Assembly (NCBI RefSeq): GCF_964199755.1
Contig: NC_133910.1
Location: 2,936,501 to 3,000,500, forward strand
Source of the DNA: Larus michahellis
Lineage: Eukaryota > Chordata > Aves > Charadriiformes > Laridae
DNA length: 64,000 nucleotides
Direction of reading: 5' to 3'
Below, one piece after another: positions 17,113-29,461 of this stretch. The first letter of the stretch is position 1. The number at the start of each line of letters is the position of its first letter. The position numbers and the translations under genes are program-made. The notes under the pieces are model-generated. The model ran no database searches and was not told the origin of the DNA. It saw only the letters and a list, made by a program, of their open reading frames with translations.

Positions 17113-20100
17113 CAATGGCTCCTCCGCTTGTGCTGGCCACCTCTCAATGCTTGCCTCAGTAGAGCAAATAAGATTACTTCCACAATGACCACACTGAGGT
17201 GACAGAACCAATGCCATCGCTCCTTCGTTCGTCTCTCTTTCTCACAAATTCTAGGTCAGCAATGCAAGGTGGGGGGACTACATCAGCATAGGAATCAGTA
17301 GAAACTCCCCTCATCTACAAGAGAATCCTGGACATGTTCCCACACAGACTAGTGAACCTTAAATTTTCCTTTGAAAGAAGACCTGCAATCTTAGAGACCG
17401 ATCCATGCCTCCAACTGTTGGGCCAAATCTTAGGGTCACCGCACACACGTGCTCTCCAGGCTGCCCCACTCTTGGCAGGACAGTAACACCATCTCTTCAG
17501 CACAGCAGCAACAAGCTGCTTCTTATCATCCCCTATACAGCGCTACAAGAGAAAACGTTTTTGAAGGTGTGCAATAGGCTCAGAATACAGCAGCGGGTAC
17601 ATCCGACTAGATCATTTTCATACCGTTGTAAATACAACACAGTCTTTGCCCTGACAAGTGCAAAACAACAGGAAGGGCGAGATACTGGGAAAGACACTGG
17701 AATTGGATCTGGCAGCTCCTGTGAACACCACAGGGTACCAGCTTGCAAAACGCAGCCTCGTGCTCGTCTGTTTTGCAGACATTGCTGAATGCACATCTGT
17801 CACAGAAGAGTGGCTCAAGGGAGGTATTTTTGGGGGGCGGACAGATGCTGAAAGCTGTGACGAGGCTGAGGACAGTTGGTGAACTGTGCATGCATGGCTC
17901 ATCCACATGAAGGACAGCCAGGCAGGATACAGCAAACAAGTCTTAGAGAAACAGATGTCAGAAATAACATGAACTGAAGTATTCTATTACACCAGCAATT
18001 ACACCTGCTACCATCCTGATAAAACACGAATACTTTCAACCTGAGTGAGCCCAAATTAACCTACAGTCCCCAGTGGGGGATCAAAGGATCTGAGCACATT
18101 CCACCCTTGGCCACCTTTGAGAACCCCAGATGGAGGGACTACTATAAGCTGAGCAAATCAAAAGTGCAGTTCAAGGAACAAAGCACAGCTCGCTTGGCCC
18201 AGAGCCGCCCACCTACTAACCAGAAGCAGGCAGCCAGGAACAGACATGTCAACTAAGGCGATTAGGATCTCTTCAAAGTTTGCCTGTTCGTCTCGGAGTG
18301 TCACAAAACTTTCCCCTTTTTCATGTTACTGCTCCAGCTCCAACAGAACAGCACCCACCTCCAGCCAGCTCTTCTTGCTGGGCACAGAAAACAAGGACAT
18401 GCAAAGTGTCGTATCGGGTCCCAAAGCCAGAACAGATCAGTTCTGCAGCAGGCCTGTGACTTGTGCACACGGAAGAAGCGACTTTTCATGCTCAAGCCCA
18501 TCACGAGCACAATTTCTTCCGTTCTGTACACGTGCAGTATTTCCCCCCTCCCTGTTTTCACTTCTCTATTTCTTCCACCACTAGCCTTCATTTGCTCTGC
18601 ACTGTTTATTCTTCTCCTTTGTGTCTAGCCGGATGAGGCAGTTGTCCCCGCTTTCTGACACCCAAGAGCACAGACATTTCTGGAGAGCAGCAGAATTGAG
18701 GCATCTCAGAATATGCAAGACTTCAGTGAATGCCAGTCCCACAGCTCCCAAAGCAGAGAAGATGCCATACAAAAGCTGACTCAAGCACTCGTCTGGAGAG
18801 AAAAGAATGGCACTGGAGATTCCAAACTGACAGAGGATGCTACATTACAATTTCTTTATAAAACATCCAGGCTAAAGGACTCCTACAAAAGCACGTCAGG
18901 CACCAAAACTCCTTACAGCCAATGCCAGCGTGAATTCAGAGCTAGTACTAACAAGTTTTCATCAAAGGCAATTCCCAGAAGGCATCTACAGAAGAACCTC
19001 TTCAGCGCTCCCTGTGCACGTCAAAGACTTCTGAAGCAATTACCCCAGGACCGCAGTCTTGCAGGCCACTGTACCACAGCTTCATCCCTCTTCCTCACAT
19101 CATCAAGGGTATGAGACAGAAACACAGTAATACGTACCCATGTCACAAAATACCCCGTATTCAGCATCCAGAGTGGAGAAACCTGAAGGCCCGCCCTTCC
19201 TCCCAGGGACCATGCTGTGTTTAAGCAGAGATAAGGCAGAATAGCTTAAATCCCAGTGGCTTAACAGGCCTTACTGGGACGCCAGAGGAGCTGAGCGCAG
19301 TCTGCTTACCATGCACAACATTCGGTCAGAAATCACGAGAGGACCCTCTCACTAAAAACCACCTAGCGCTCACTTGTCAGCTGAAGAAAGCTGCCTAGCC
19401 CTCCTTCTTACCGGTGGAAACAAACGGGACAACAGCAGGGAAGAGGAGACAGAAAAGAAGTGCCATGTGATCCATATTTTCCAAGATTACGTAACTTCTT
19501 GAATACATATACTTCCTCATCCTCGGCGGTGGTTTCTGCTGAAACGTTACACAACCAAGCACTGAACGGCGAGCAGGGAGATGCGATCCACACGGCCAGA
19601 GAGCAGGAAACATCCTGCTACCTCACCATATGCTGAGGAACAAGTGGGACAGAGTCCTGAGACTTGCAATACACTTCAAAAACTTTTTAATCTAAAAAAA
19701 AAAAAAATTAATATTTGGAACTGTATCTTGCAAGACATATTACACAACGTCTGCTTCCTTAGAAAACCAAGGGTTAGGGAAGAATTTCTCTTCCTATTTT
19801 ACATGCCCTAAGCAAGAACAGCTTCTAGCATGCATTCTTCTACCTACAACAGATTTGGTTTTTAAATGAAAGGGAAGATGAAATCTTAAAATCAATAAAA
19901 AAACAACCTTCTGTGCACAAGATTCTCCATCATGCTCACTAATTCAGCAACCGGATCCCTGCAGGTTCACACCACCTGCAGCATTGGTATCTATATAAGA
20001 AGCCAGCTTGTCTCACGCAAAAAGGGCGTCTCTGCCCAGGGGGTAAGGAGTTGTATTATTGTTTGTGACCATTCGGTGCCCACATGCAGAAGCATTCGAT

Positions 20101-20710
20101 CTATAAGGAACACCAGATGTAACAGGATGAGAGACAAGGTACTACTTGTGAGTTAATACCTGCTAAACCATTGCTATGTGGTTTGCTGAAGCAGGAAGGA
20201 CACACACCAGGCTAAACAGCATGAACACCTCTGACCAGATTTATTCAAAATGATGCCTTCTAGCCTTAAGCCCTGTAAGATTCTAAAATAATCTCAGGAG
20301 ACACAAAATGAAACCAGGAGTCAGCAAGTGCCTTCCCAAGTAGGCAAGCAAAAGTTTCCCCAGCTGCAAAAATGTCAATGTTACTCAATTCACCTAAAAG
20401 TGCATTACCTGGCCTTTAATACAGGTGCAAAATTACAGATGCTATCTAGCAACACCATAAATACCTTTGCCTCATGTAGATAAGACTAATGCCGAGGGTA
20501 ATAAAATGGATGGCACCGGCTTATTACAGGCCTCATAAAAGGGAGCGTAAAGTAAAGTCCATCAACGTAGATGATTCAGAAGACAGACAGAAAATTTCCA
20601 GATCTTACCCTACTTGCCCTTGTTCCACAAGTCACAGCAGAAGGGCTTGTGGTTAAGATTTTCGGTCACAAAGCCACACACAGAACCACCAGGAAGTTTA
20701 CGAGATCTCC

Positions 20711-20778
20711 TGAGACCATCTAGTCCAGCTTCCCTGCTCAAGCAGGTTGCCCAGTCAGCACCCTATTGCCCCCTGAGC
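20711..20778 (-). mobile_element. short CR1 LINE fragment
   Basis: The text gagaccatctagtccagctt followed by ccctgctcaagcaggttgcc matches the minus-strand CR1 3' region. The flanks are too diverged to assign, so this is a small remnant. Confidence 0.6.
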
Positions 20779-23700
20779 ATGACGACTGCTCATGCAGTCT
20801 GATAACCTGTACACGTCAAGGACTTATCAGTTCTTGCAGAGAGGGCGAGGAGCTGCTGTGCGCTCTGGACAGCAAGGCCATCATTTATGGACCCAGATAC
20901 AGATCCTGTAGTTGAACTAAAAAGTTCCTGTTCTAGAACATCCTGAGAAACTTTTTGCAGAGAAATCTCCCCTCCGGTGAACTAGGGCAATGCCTGAGGC
21001 ACTGCAGAGCAGTGGTAACACAGACAGCTTTAAGTTAATGGGTCAGCTGATAACAACCTAGCCATTGACACAAACCTGCACACACAGAAAAGCAGCTCAT
21101 TTTTCCCCTCCAGCTGTTTTTCAACATCACAACCAGACTTGGCCTGGAAAAGGCAACATTTGTACAAGTTCTGAATTGGCTTTCAGGTATGTTTTGAGAA
21201 TCTGGACAAGAAGGAAACCATCCTCCATAACTCCTTATGAAGTTTTAGGAATCCATTCAACACATACGATATGAGATATACTGGTTTAAGCAATTCATAT
21301 ATGTTTTTCTGTCTCCAGTACTGCCACACACTCATCACAGGGAAACACCTTCATTATGTGTTAGCTTCCATCACATGTGAAATCTTCCTTGAGTAACAAT
21401 CCCAGGAGCACACTTCACTCCTTTCTTTTCATACTTAAGTAGTTGTTTGTCTACAGTTACCCCTTAGACACTGTCCATGTGCAGACGCAGCCCTGTAAGG
21501 AGCCACTCAACCACTCACCTCCCCTGGAGCTGTCACGTTCCAGCCTGTGCCAGACACTGCCGCAATAGCCACGCGTTGTTGATGTCAGCTCCTACAGGAA
21601 TACACTGGGACTTCCAAATCCTGCTCTGGCGTGTCAGGGTCACCTTTTAACAGAGGCTTTTCACTAAAGACCTCATAGTTCACAAGACCAACTTTTAGAA
21701 AAATCCTTGTTTTCTCTGCTTGCAGAAGGGAAATGAATGCATGTTCATTTCACTTTGCATCACCAGGACTCTGCCTCAAAACAAAAGCTTGTTCTACCAC
21801 AGCCAAGAATCCATTTCTTTTGTACTTCAATTGTTCAAAACACCTGTTGTTTTGAGAAGACTGAAGCTGTTTCTGAGCTAAATGCAAGGTGGAGCCTTGG
21901 TCATCATCAGCAAAATCCATTACACTGTGGTTTTAATTAAGCCCAGGAAGCCCATTCTGTTTCAGCAGAGGGGTAAGACCAAAATACACATCACCAGAGC
22001 CACTCTCCTACTCTTGCTCCATGATCTTGGATAAGAGCAAGAGGATGGAACATACAAATAGCTTCCAGGTAGTAACGCAAATACTTGTAAGAGTTCAGAG
22101 AATGAATTCATAGCCCTATTCCACAGAACAGAGCACCTCTACAGTTTCACTTCTGGAAATGCAAAAATACAATCCCACCTTCACTCTTCGTCAACTCAGC
22201 AAGGTAGAAGATCCGTGACACCAAGAAGAGGGAAAGGGCAATCAAATCAAGCCATTCTCTGGGAAGGAACTTGCCTTTGGAAGAGCCTTGGCCTCATGAC
22301 GCTGACAGGACTACCTCTAGGGCATGGAAAGCTAGAACAAATAGCAATCAACAATTTTTTTATTTTAAGTGACGATATACCACTCTGGGAAAACGCTTCG
22401 AACACTGCCTTTTTCGTCTTGCTTTCAAACCCTTGGACTGCCACAGAGCTGTCAATCCAAAGCAGAAATGATTCAGAGCTTAAAAAAGCTGAGTACTTAC
22501 TCCTGCAGAGATGGGGTTTCCACCTGCTGCCTCCAGGAGAGCAGTCTTCTCCAAACAGGCAACAAGTCTGAGACAGATCAAAGTTTCTAAACTTGCAGAT
22601 AATGCTGACAAGCAGAACGCATATCATTATCTATATCAAAGGCTAATCATTAACTACTGCTTGGATTTATCTATGATCACTTTTACTCTGCTTTAAGCCT
22701 ATTTACTGCCCGACCTGCAGCCTATTTCAAACCAGACCCATTACTTGCAATATGGTCAGTGGGAAATATTTATATTCAGCTTCTCCAAGCTGTGCAAAAT
22801 GGGGGCAAGGGCTGAAGCAGCAGATGGATTTCTGCTACATTTTACTCGGGGTGAAACCATCCCTCACAAAATACTCACCATCCCTATTGTTACAGCCAAA
22901 GATTTCATATGACCCAAGATAAATATTTGCTGCTCCGTCTGTGCAACCCACTGAAGACATAAGCCAATCATGTTAGGGCCAGACCAAGCACTGGGATGCT
23001 CATATGAAGTTCCACGTAATAGTGAAACTAATTCCTGAGTCTTCCTCACGAGATCTTTGCAAAAATGCAAAGAGATTTTAGAACTCCCTGGCCAGATTAA
23101 ATGTGTTGCAGGGATGACTTTCAAACACATTACACAAAACACATTTCAAACTTTAATTTCTCTGTCAGAGAAATCAGTGTTTTGACTGCTTTTGGATACT
23201 GTCACAAAGCAAGCTTAGTTTCCTTTAGTATCTATCCCATAATGAAGAAATGCAATGTTTTCAAAGCTATAGGCCAGTTTTTAGGAGTTCGGGGGAGCAG
23301 TAAAAAATAACAACCCAGATATATCACAAATTGTGCAGAAATTCTTCACCAGTGTACAAAACCTGTCGGGGTACCTGGCTCTCTGACCTCTCCGATCAGG
23401 AAGCTGGTGTCAGCAATTGCTACAGAAGAAAAAATGTGATAAAGGAGAAAAAGCGCAAGAAGTATAGCTGTCCTGTGCTCTGCAATACAAGTGTCCTTAT
23501 TGTTGGGGCAGTGGTTTTGAGCGAGATCAAAAGCAAGAGCTGCACAAAAAGGAATCAATTGGCAAGCAGTGCACATGATCCTGCCATCGTGATGTACTGG
23601 AGGGTTTTACTTAAGGAGTTCAGCAAATTAAGGGAAGTCATGCTATTGCCAAAAGTTTTTTTTAAACTATTATGACTTAACAAAGAAGTAAAACCGTCAT

Positions 23701-25083
23701 AATGAAGTGCATTAGGCATTACAATCCATATAGCAGGATAACTTATAGACACTACTCTGTGTTTCTGCCTTGTATGGAGAGAGCAGCACAAAAATGGCTT
23801 TACAGGTAAAACCAAACCTGTCGCAGGAACATGAGGGCAGCTGTAAAGCTCCCAACAGCCTTTCTTTTAAATTGTTTAGGCTTCAATTTGACAGTACCTG
23901 TAACATTTTCCTCCAGCATACTTTAGTCTCACCTGACACCACCCTAAACGTTAAGGCTCAGTACATCCTTGTGAGATGTCTTATCCCAAGTTAATGAAGG
24001 GCACCAAAGCCACTGGTAACTTGATTTGTATAATATTCTCCTGGCAGAGAACTCAGAAATCATGACTCACTCTCTTGTCAAATCCATTAGACCAGGAGCT
24101 CAGACAAACAAGGGAGCCATAAAAGAGGCAACTGAGAAAACCAGACCAACTCTGTGGGTTGCATTTCACTTCCACAGTATTCCAAGACAGGGTGTGCTCC
24201 TCAGGAGCTTGCGATTCTACTTCCCTTATTACTTTGATGTACAAGAGTTCACTTACCGTATCGGAAATGCGCATGGTATCTCACTGCCCTCCCATGGAGC
24301 GCTACACTGACAGCAGCCGTTGCGGTCACTTCCCGAGGGCTGGAGGAGAATGAACTGGGATGGCCTGCCTGCTGGGAGCACTGGCTTTGAGTCTGCTCCA
24401 TGTTTGTTAGTTTTTCTTTCCCAAGTAAAGGATGCAAGCTTGAAAATGCAGTCAAGCTGTGACAATACGTTGTCAAGCCTCTTTAGTACAATGCTCTTCA
24501 GAGCAGGAAAAGTTAACTGAGGCAGTAACTGATTAATCGGACCCCTGGCTCACAGTGCAGCCTCCATCCAGACACAACATGGAGGAACCCAGCCAGGAGC
24601 CGCGGGGAACTGCTGCGCTGCACAGTGGCCAGGCATGCAGCCCACTCTGGGGTGGCACCGAGCTGCTCCAGTTCTCCCAGACAGACCAAGTACATTCACC
24701 ATTTGAAAGAAATCAGACAAGGAGCAGGTTGGGTCACAGGGATAAGTATCTCCGTCAGGAGGCTGAAGCCACATACCTTTAAAATAGCGGCTTTTCCAAG
24801 CTTACAAAAGAGCAGGCTGGCCAGCTGGCTAACAAGCTTCAGCTTGTAAACTCAGGAAGTCCACTGCATCTTGGAGGTGGCCTGAAAGTACTTTTTAAGC
24901 CTACAAATTATCTATAGTGTGAAAAAAGCCTGAAAGTGTATTTACCATACACACTCCTCCCAAGAAGAGACGAATTAAGTGTTTAAAAAAAAAAAAGCCA
25001 AGATGGTCAGGATTTCTTAGCCAGTCTAGCCAAAAGCTCAGCTAAATATATCACAAAGCTCATATTCCAAGCTCATGTGCCTT

Positions 25084-25181
25084 CATCAGAGGAATGAGAT
25101 TTGAATCCTCGATAACTAATGAGCTGTGTCTCCATCAGAGTAATGAGATTTGAACTCTTGATAACTGATGAGCGTGTGTGG
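25084..25181. repeat. 49-base tandem duplication
   Basis: Two adjacent units start at 25084 and 25133, each beginning catcagag and containing aatgagatttgaa and gataact.atgagc. They differ at only a few positions, so the duplication is fairly recent or conserved. It lies inside SLC31A1 intron 1. Confidence 0.85.
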
Positions 25182-26947
25182 GAAAAGAAGGCTTGGCTAA
25201 AGTGAAGCAGCACTCACAAAGTCTCAGGAGAGAACTTGCTGCACTTGCTGGTAGTTTTCTGGAGTTTCCTGCTGTATTCTTTTCCCAGTTTTCTCCCAGC
25301 TTCTCAGGCTTGATATCAGGATGTGCTGAACATCCAGTGAGAACAAAAGATACTCAATCACTTACAACATTTTTGCCCATGATCTAGAACTACCATGGTC
25401 TGCTATATTAATTTAGATAAACATTAGAGTGAACAGATTCTGTGTACGTACAACTTTTTAAACAGATTATAAATGACATTCACATCTGTGGTACAACAAT
25501 GACTGTGGGATTTTCTAATATATACGTACAGAGCAAAAGAGCAAAAAGAAAATTTTAAAATACTTTCCACACAAGCAATTGCTCTATCTAGCAATCATGG
25601 TTGTTCAAGTGCCACTTGAAATCAACAGGACCCTTGCAGATATGAACTGGTGAGGGAGTGGGAAGAAATGACATGTGAAAGCTACGTTGGGAAGATGGCA
25701 TTAAAGATCGTAGAAACAGAGAAGGACAAAAAGGAGGTATTTCATCACAGCCTCTTGCTTTTAGATTGGCTTCTAAACCAGAAAAGTCTCACTTCAGGAC
25801 CAACAAATGAAAGGCTTTAGAAAGTTAATTTGTAATGCAGCAAAATAGGAGTTTAATTTGTTTAAAATAACTAGTCCTATTATTCTCTGCATTAGCAGAT
25901 TCCAGCTTTCAGCTGAAAAAAAGGTTAATGAAGAAATCATTGGTCTTGAGTCCCCCGGGACTTGATTGGGAACATTTCCAGAAAATTAGATTGAAACAAA
26001 AGGCAATGGAGTAGATTAACTAAAATTGGATTTTCCAGAGAAAATCAACACAAACTAGATTGAGTCTTTTTCATCCTTCCCTAAGAAAAAATTGCCAAGA
26101 CTCCCAGTGTTTCCTGGCAGGCTTTTGGAGAAGCTGACGCTGGCAGTCTGCTTCAGCTCAACTTCACAAAATTCTGATGCAGATTACTGCTAACTTTCAG
26201 GGTGACCTTCAGTCCAGTGTGGGGAAGGTAGGTCTGCAGAGGCAGGAAATTTTCCTTTTGAATAGAGGGGTCTTTATAGCAAATACAGAAACCAAAAAGG
26301 AAAGGAGAAAATATTACATTTTAGTTCAAATAACAAAAAGTTGTGTCTTCTCTCTGACCTTATGTCTGATTGGTAAACAAGACAGCTGAAAGGAAGCTCC
26401 TTAGGGCCCTGACTCAAAACTCACCGTGTGAATACGGTAGATCTTCACATCTATTTGTACTGGAAAACTGTTCAAGAACAGTATTCTCAACACCTTCCCT
26501 TCTCAAGCATTAAGCTTTTGTCTGGGGATAGAGTGTCTCACAAATCCAAAACTTGAAGTTACACTGTAAAGGGGTAAGTGGGAGAAGAATCCTCCCAAAC
26601 CTCTTTTCTAAAAAGGAAAAAAAAAACCAAAAACAAAAACCCCACAAACCTTGGTCTTGCACCACTGCAAGTCAGAGTAAGTAGCAGCAACTATACCTTT
26701 AAAACAAAAAAGCAAACATGCAAACGTGACTTGAAAAGCTTACTGAATTCCTCCTCTCCACTGGCAGAAATTATTCCAATTCTCAGCCTAGTTAAAAAGC
26801 TGCTCTAGATTAGAAATCTGATATGAAATGAAAATAATTGTCTGTAACTTCCAACAAGCAGCACAATTACAGTAGAAAATTTCTCAGTTCTCAATACAAA
26901 GTTGTGTGGAAGCCTGCAACTCCTGCTGGTTTTATTCCTTTCAATCC

Positions 26948-27000
26948 TTTTTTTCTTTTTTTTTTTTTTTCTTCGGGGTGGGGGGGGGGGAGAGGGGGAG
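26948..27000. repeat. T-run next to G-run, low-complexity block
   Basis: About 23 nearly pure T bases are followed within a few bases by about 25 bases that are almost all G. In SLC31A1 pre-mRNA this reads as C-rich followed by A-rich sequence. The plus strand has quadruplex potential. Confidence 0.85.
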
Positions 27001-29235
27001 TAGAAGATAAAACCTGCCTACTGCAAATATTTTTGTGTTCATAGCAAAAAGCATCACTTTAAGTTTGTATTGTGCAGCAGGACAGTCACAGGCAGCTTCA
27101 CCAACGCATCCACAGTTATGAAGCCAACATGCATTTAAACAGCAGTATTTGCAGATCATTTCTAGTACCCCGTTTTTTAATGAAGGATGGGAAAAAGGTA
27201 ATGCATAATCCAAAGCCCGATGAAAGCCTCAGGAAACATTACATCATAAATTATATAAATTGGGACCATTACATTGAATGCTAATTTACCCAATGAGATT
27301 GCATATTGTTAGTCATGAAAAATACTGCAAAAGCTTTATTTACCTCAGGCTCAAGCACAGGCAAGTTAAGATCAAACAGATTAAAAATAAATTTAATAAA
27401 TACTTGCAAAGAGAGTTTAATCCACCTTTGCACAAAATGCCATGCTACTAAGCGTTCTGACGCTCGGAATTTGAGCACGAACGGGAAAAATTGGCCTACG
27501 ACTGTGAACTCACGTGGAGCCAAAAGCTCACTGCAAACTCAACTGCAGAAGAGGGCTATGAACAAAGCTTAAATACAAAAAATGAGAAGTGGCTAAGGCA
27601 GGGCTTAGACTTGATGCTGGCTGTACTGCTGCAGTACGTACTCCTACCAGCTACCTACCCATTACACCAACATTGAGACTTGCCAGTGCCAGCCAAGAGG
27701 CAAGAGGTTGTTCACAGACAGGAATATTTGATTGTACCAGAATTGTTATGTTTCTGCTTCCAACAGTGCAAGTCAAACTTTATATTTAAAAAAAGAAAAA
27801 AGTTGGGTACAGACATAACATTACCTGTTCCTAAAAAAAAAACTAAATTCAAGTGCAACATGAGGACTCAGCCCCATAGGTTTTCACTGTTTAAAAACTG
27901 TATCTTGAGTGCTAACTTGATAGAAAGACAGAAGGAGGCAAGGCAAAAACTATCTCTTCATCTAAGGAACACAGGAACCACATCTCCCATTTGAAGTTCA
28001 TGTCCACCTGCTATATCAAGGTAGGAACAGTCTGCTCCCACTAGAAATTCACATCAAATTATAGTGTAACTATTGTGTGTGTGCGTCCTTGTGGGGTTTT
28101 TTAAACAGAAACAAGGCTCTTGACCCTTTGCGGGTTTCATTCTAAAATAATCACACATTCTGCAATGAAAAAGCTACTTAGCACTTCCCTATGTCTTTTC
28201 CCTTTAGAATCAAAATGCCTGTTATTGCAACCGTGCTGTATTCTCATGGCAATAAACCCCCAAATTACTGCAAATGCAGTGCTACAACTGACCTCGCAAC
28301 TTCATGCTCAGACTTAACCATCCTAAAGGCAACTATTATTACAAATTTCCAATTGGTGCAAGAAAACATCCAAAGCCAGGAAATTATTCAACCCTTATTG
28401 CCATTTTGCTTCCCCCTGCACTGAGTTTTGCTGCATTTCAACATCATCCGTTTCTGAAGTGTTGAATTTAAAGACAAAGCCGTGGGCCTCACCAAGCACC
28501 TGGAGATACCAGCTTTTCAAGAGAAAAAAAAAACAACAAATAAGGCATATTTCTCAAGCTACGAGGCAACGGTGGAAAATTGCTTAACGAGGGCCAGCTC
28601 AGATGTTTGTAAAGCCAAGGAACTATTCTGGATGCTAAGAAGAAAGTGTTGTCACAGCAGTTGACACAGCAGTTGTCACCCCTCAGTGAGTTACAAGTAT
28701 GAGAACTAAATCTGGAGGGTAACAGCGCCCGTGTGCCCGCCACCTCCCGCACCCCGGGTCCCAGGGTCGCTGCCCAGCCGCACAGGCCGAGCGATGAAAC
28801 CACCCTCAGGCTAAGCCCAGCCACTCCCCGGGGACAGGCCGGTCACCGACTGCCGGCACCGACGGCGGGAGGCATTCAGGGCAAGAGCCGCACATGGCGG
28901 CGCCCGGCTGTCACCTTGGGCTCGCCAAGCCAGGCCGGCAGCTCCACCGGGACCCGCGACCCGGGGACCCGCAGGGTTCGGACAGGCCCCACCGAGGCGG
29001 CGGCCCGCCGCTCCCCTAGGCCGCGGGCCAGCCCGGGGCTGTCCGCCCCCTCAGGCTCCCCCCGCCATGCCCCCACCGCTGACGGGTCGCTGACGAGCCG
29101 TCCCCCGCCGCCTCACGCCCGGCCCAGGCCCTGCGTCCCGCCGATGTCGCCCGGGGGCGGCGAGACCCCTGAGGGGACCGGGGGCGGGGGGGGGCGGGGG
29201 GCGCGAGATCACCCCGACCCCGGCACGTCACTCAC

Positions 29236-29400
29236 CGCGCGACCGCCACGAGAACGCTCCGCTGCCCCGCCAAGCCCGCGCGGCAAGCCCCGCCCCCAGC
29301 AAGCCCCGCCCCCTCCGGCGCGCCCGCTAAGCCCCGCCCCCGCGCGGCGGCCCTTCCTCTTCCCCCTCCCCGCGCCGGTCCTGTCCCACCGCTGCCGCAA
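29236..29400 (-). other. SLC31A1: probable SLC31A1 non-coding exon 1
   Basis: On the minus strand GCG|GTGAGTGAC at 29236/29235 is an excellent splice donor inside the CpG island. Exon 2 begins with an acceptor and 5' UTR, so an upstream non-coding exon is required, as in mammals. The 5' limit near 29400 is a guess. Confidence 0.55.
29288..29341. promoter_or_regulatory. three GC boxes (Sp/KLF sites) in the shared promoter
   Basis: Three copies of ccccgcccc(c) start at 29288, 29304 and 29332, the second and third within related aagccccgcccc/taagccccgcccc contexts. Sp1 is a known activator of mammalian CTR1 and is itself copper-responsive. These are the best candidates for such control here. 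Binding is inferred. Confidence 0.65.
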
Positions 29401-29461
29401 AGCGCGTCCGTGCCGGACAGCGCGTTTTACGACATCGCGGGGCGGCGGCGGGTCCGCGATC

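Larger units (their letters stand above)
9168..29235 (-). other. SLC31A1: SLC31A1 intron 1 (about 20 kb)
   Basis: This stretch lies between the exon 2 acceptor and a consensus donor at 29235-29231. It is AT-richer than the right half of the window. I recognise an old CR1 copy near 10.08-10.45 kb, CR1 3' pieces near 17.02-17.11 and 20.71-20.78 kb, a 49-base tandem duplication at 25.1 kb and a T-run/G-run block near 26.95 kb. The other long stretches hold only short random-looking frames and small A or T runs. I see no tRNA, snoRNA-like element or coding exon. Confidence 0.7.
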
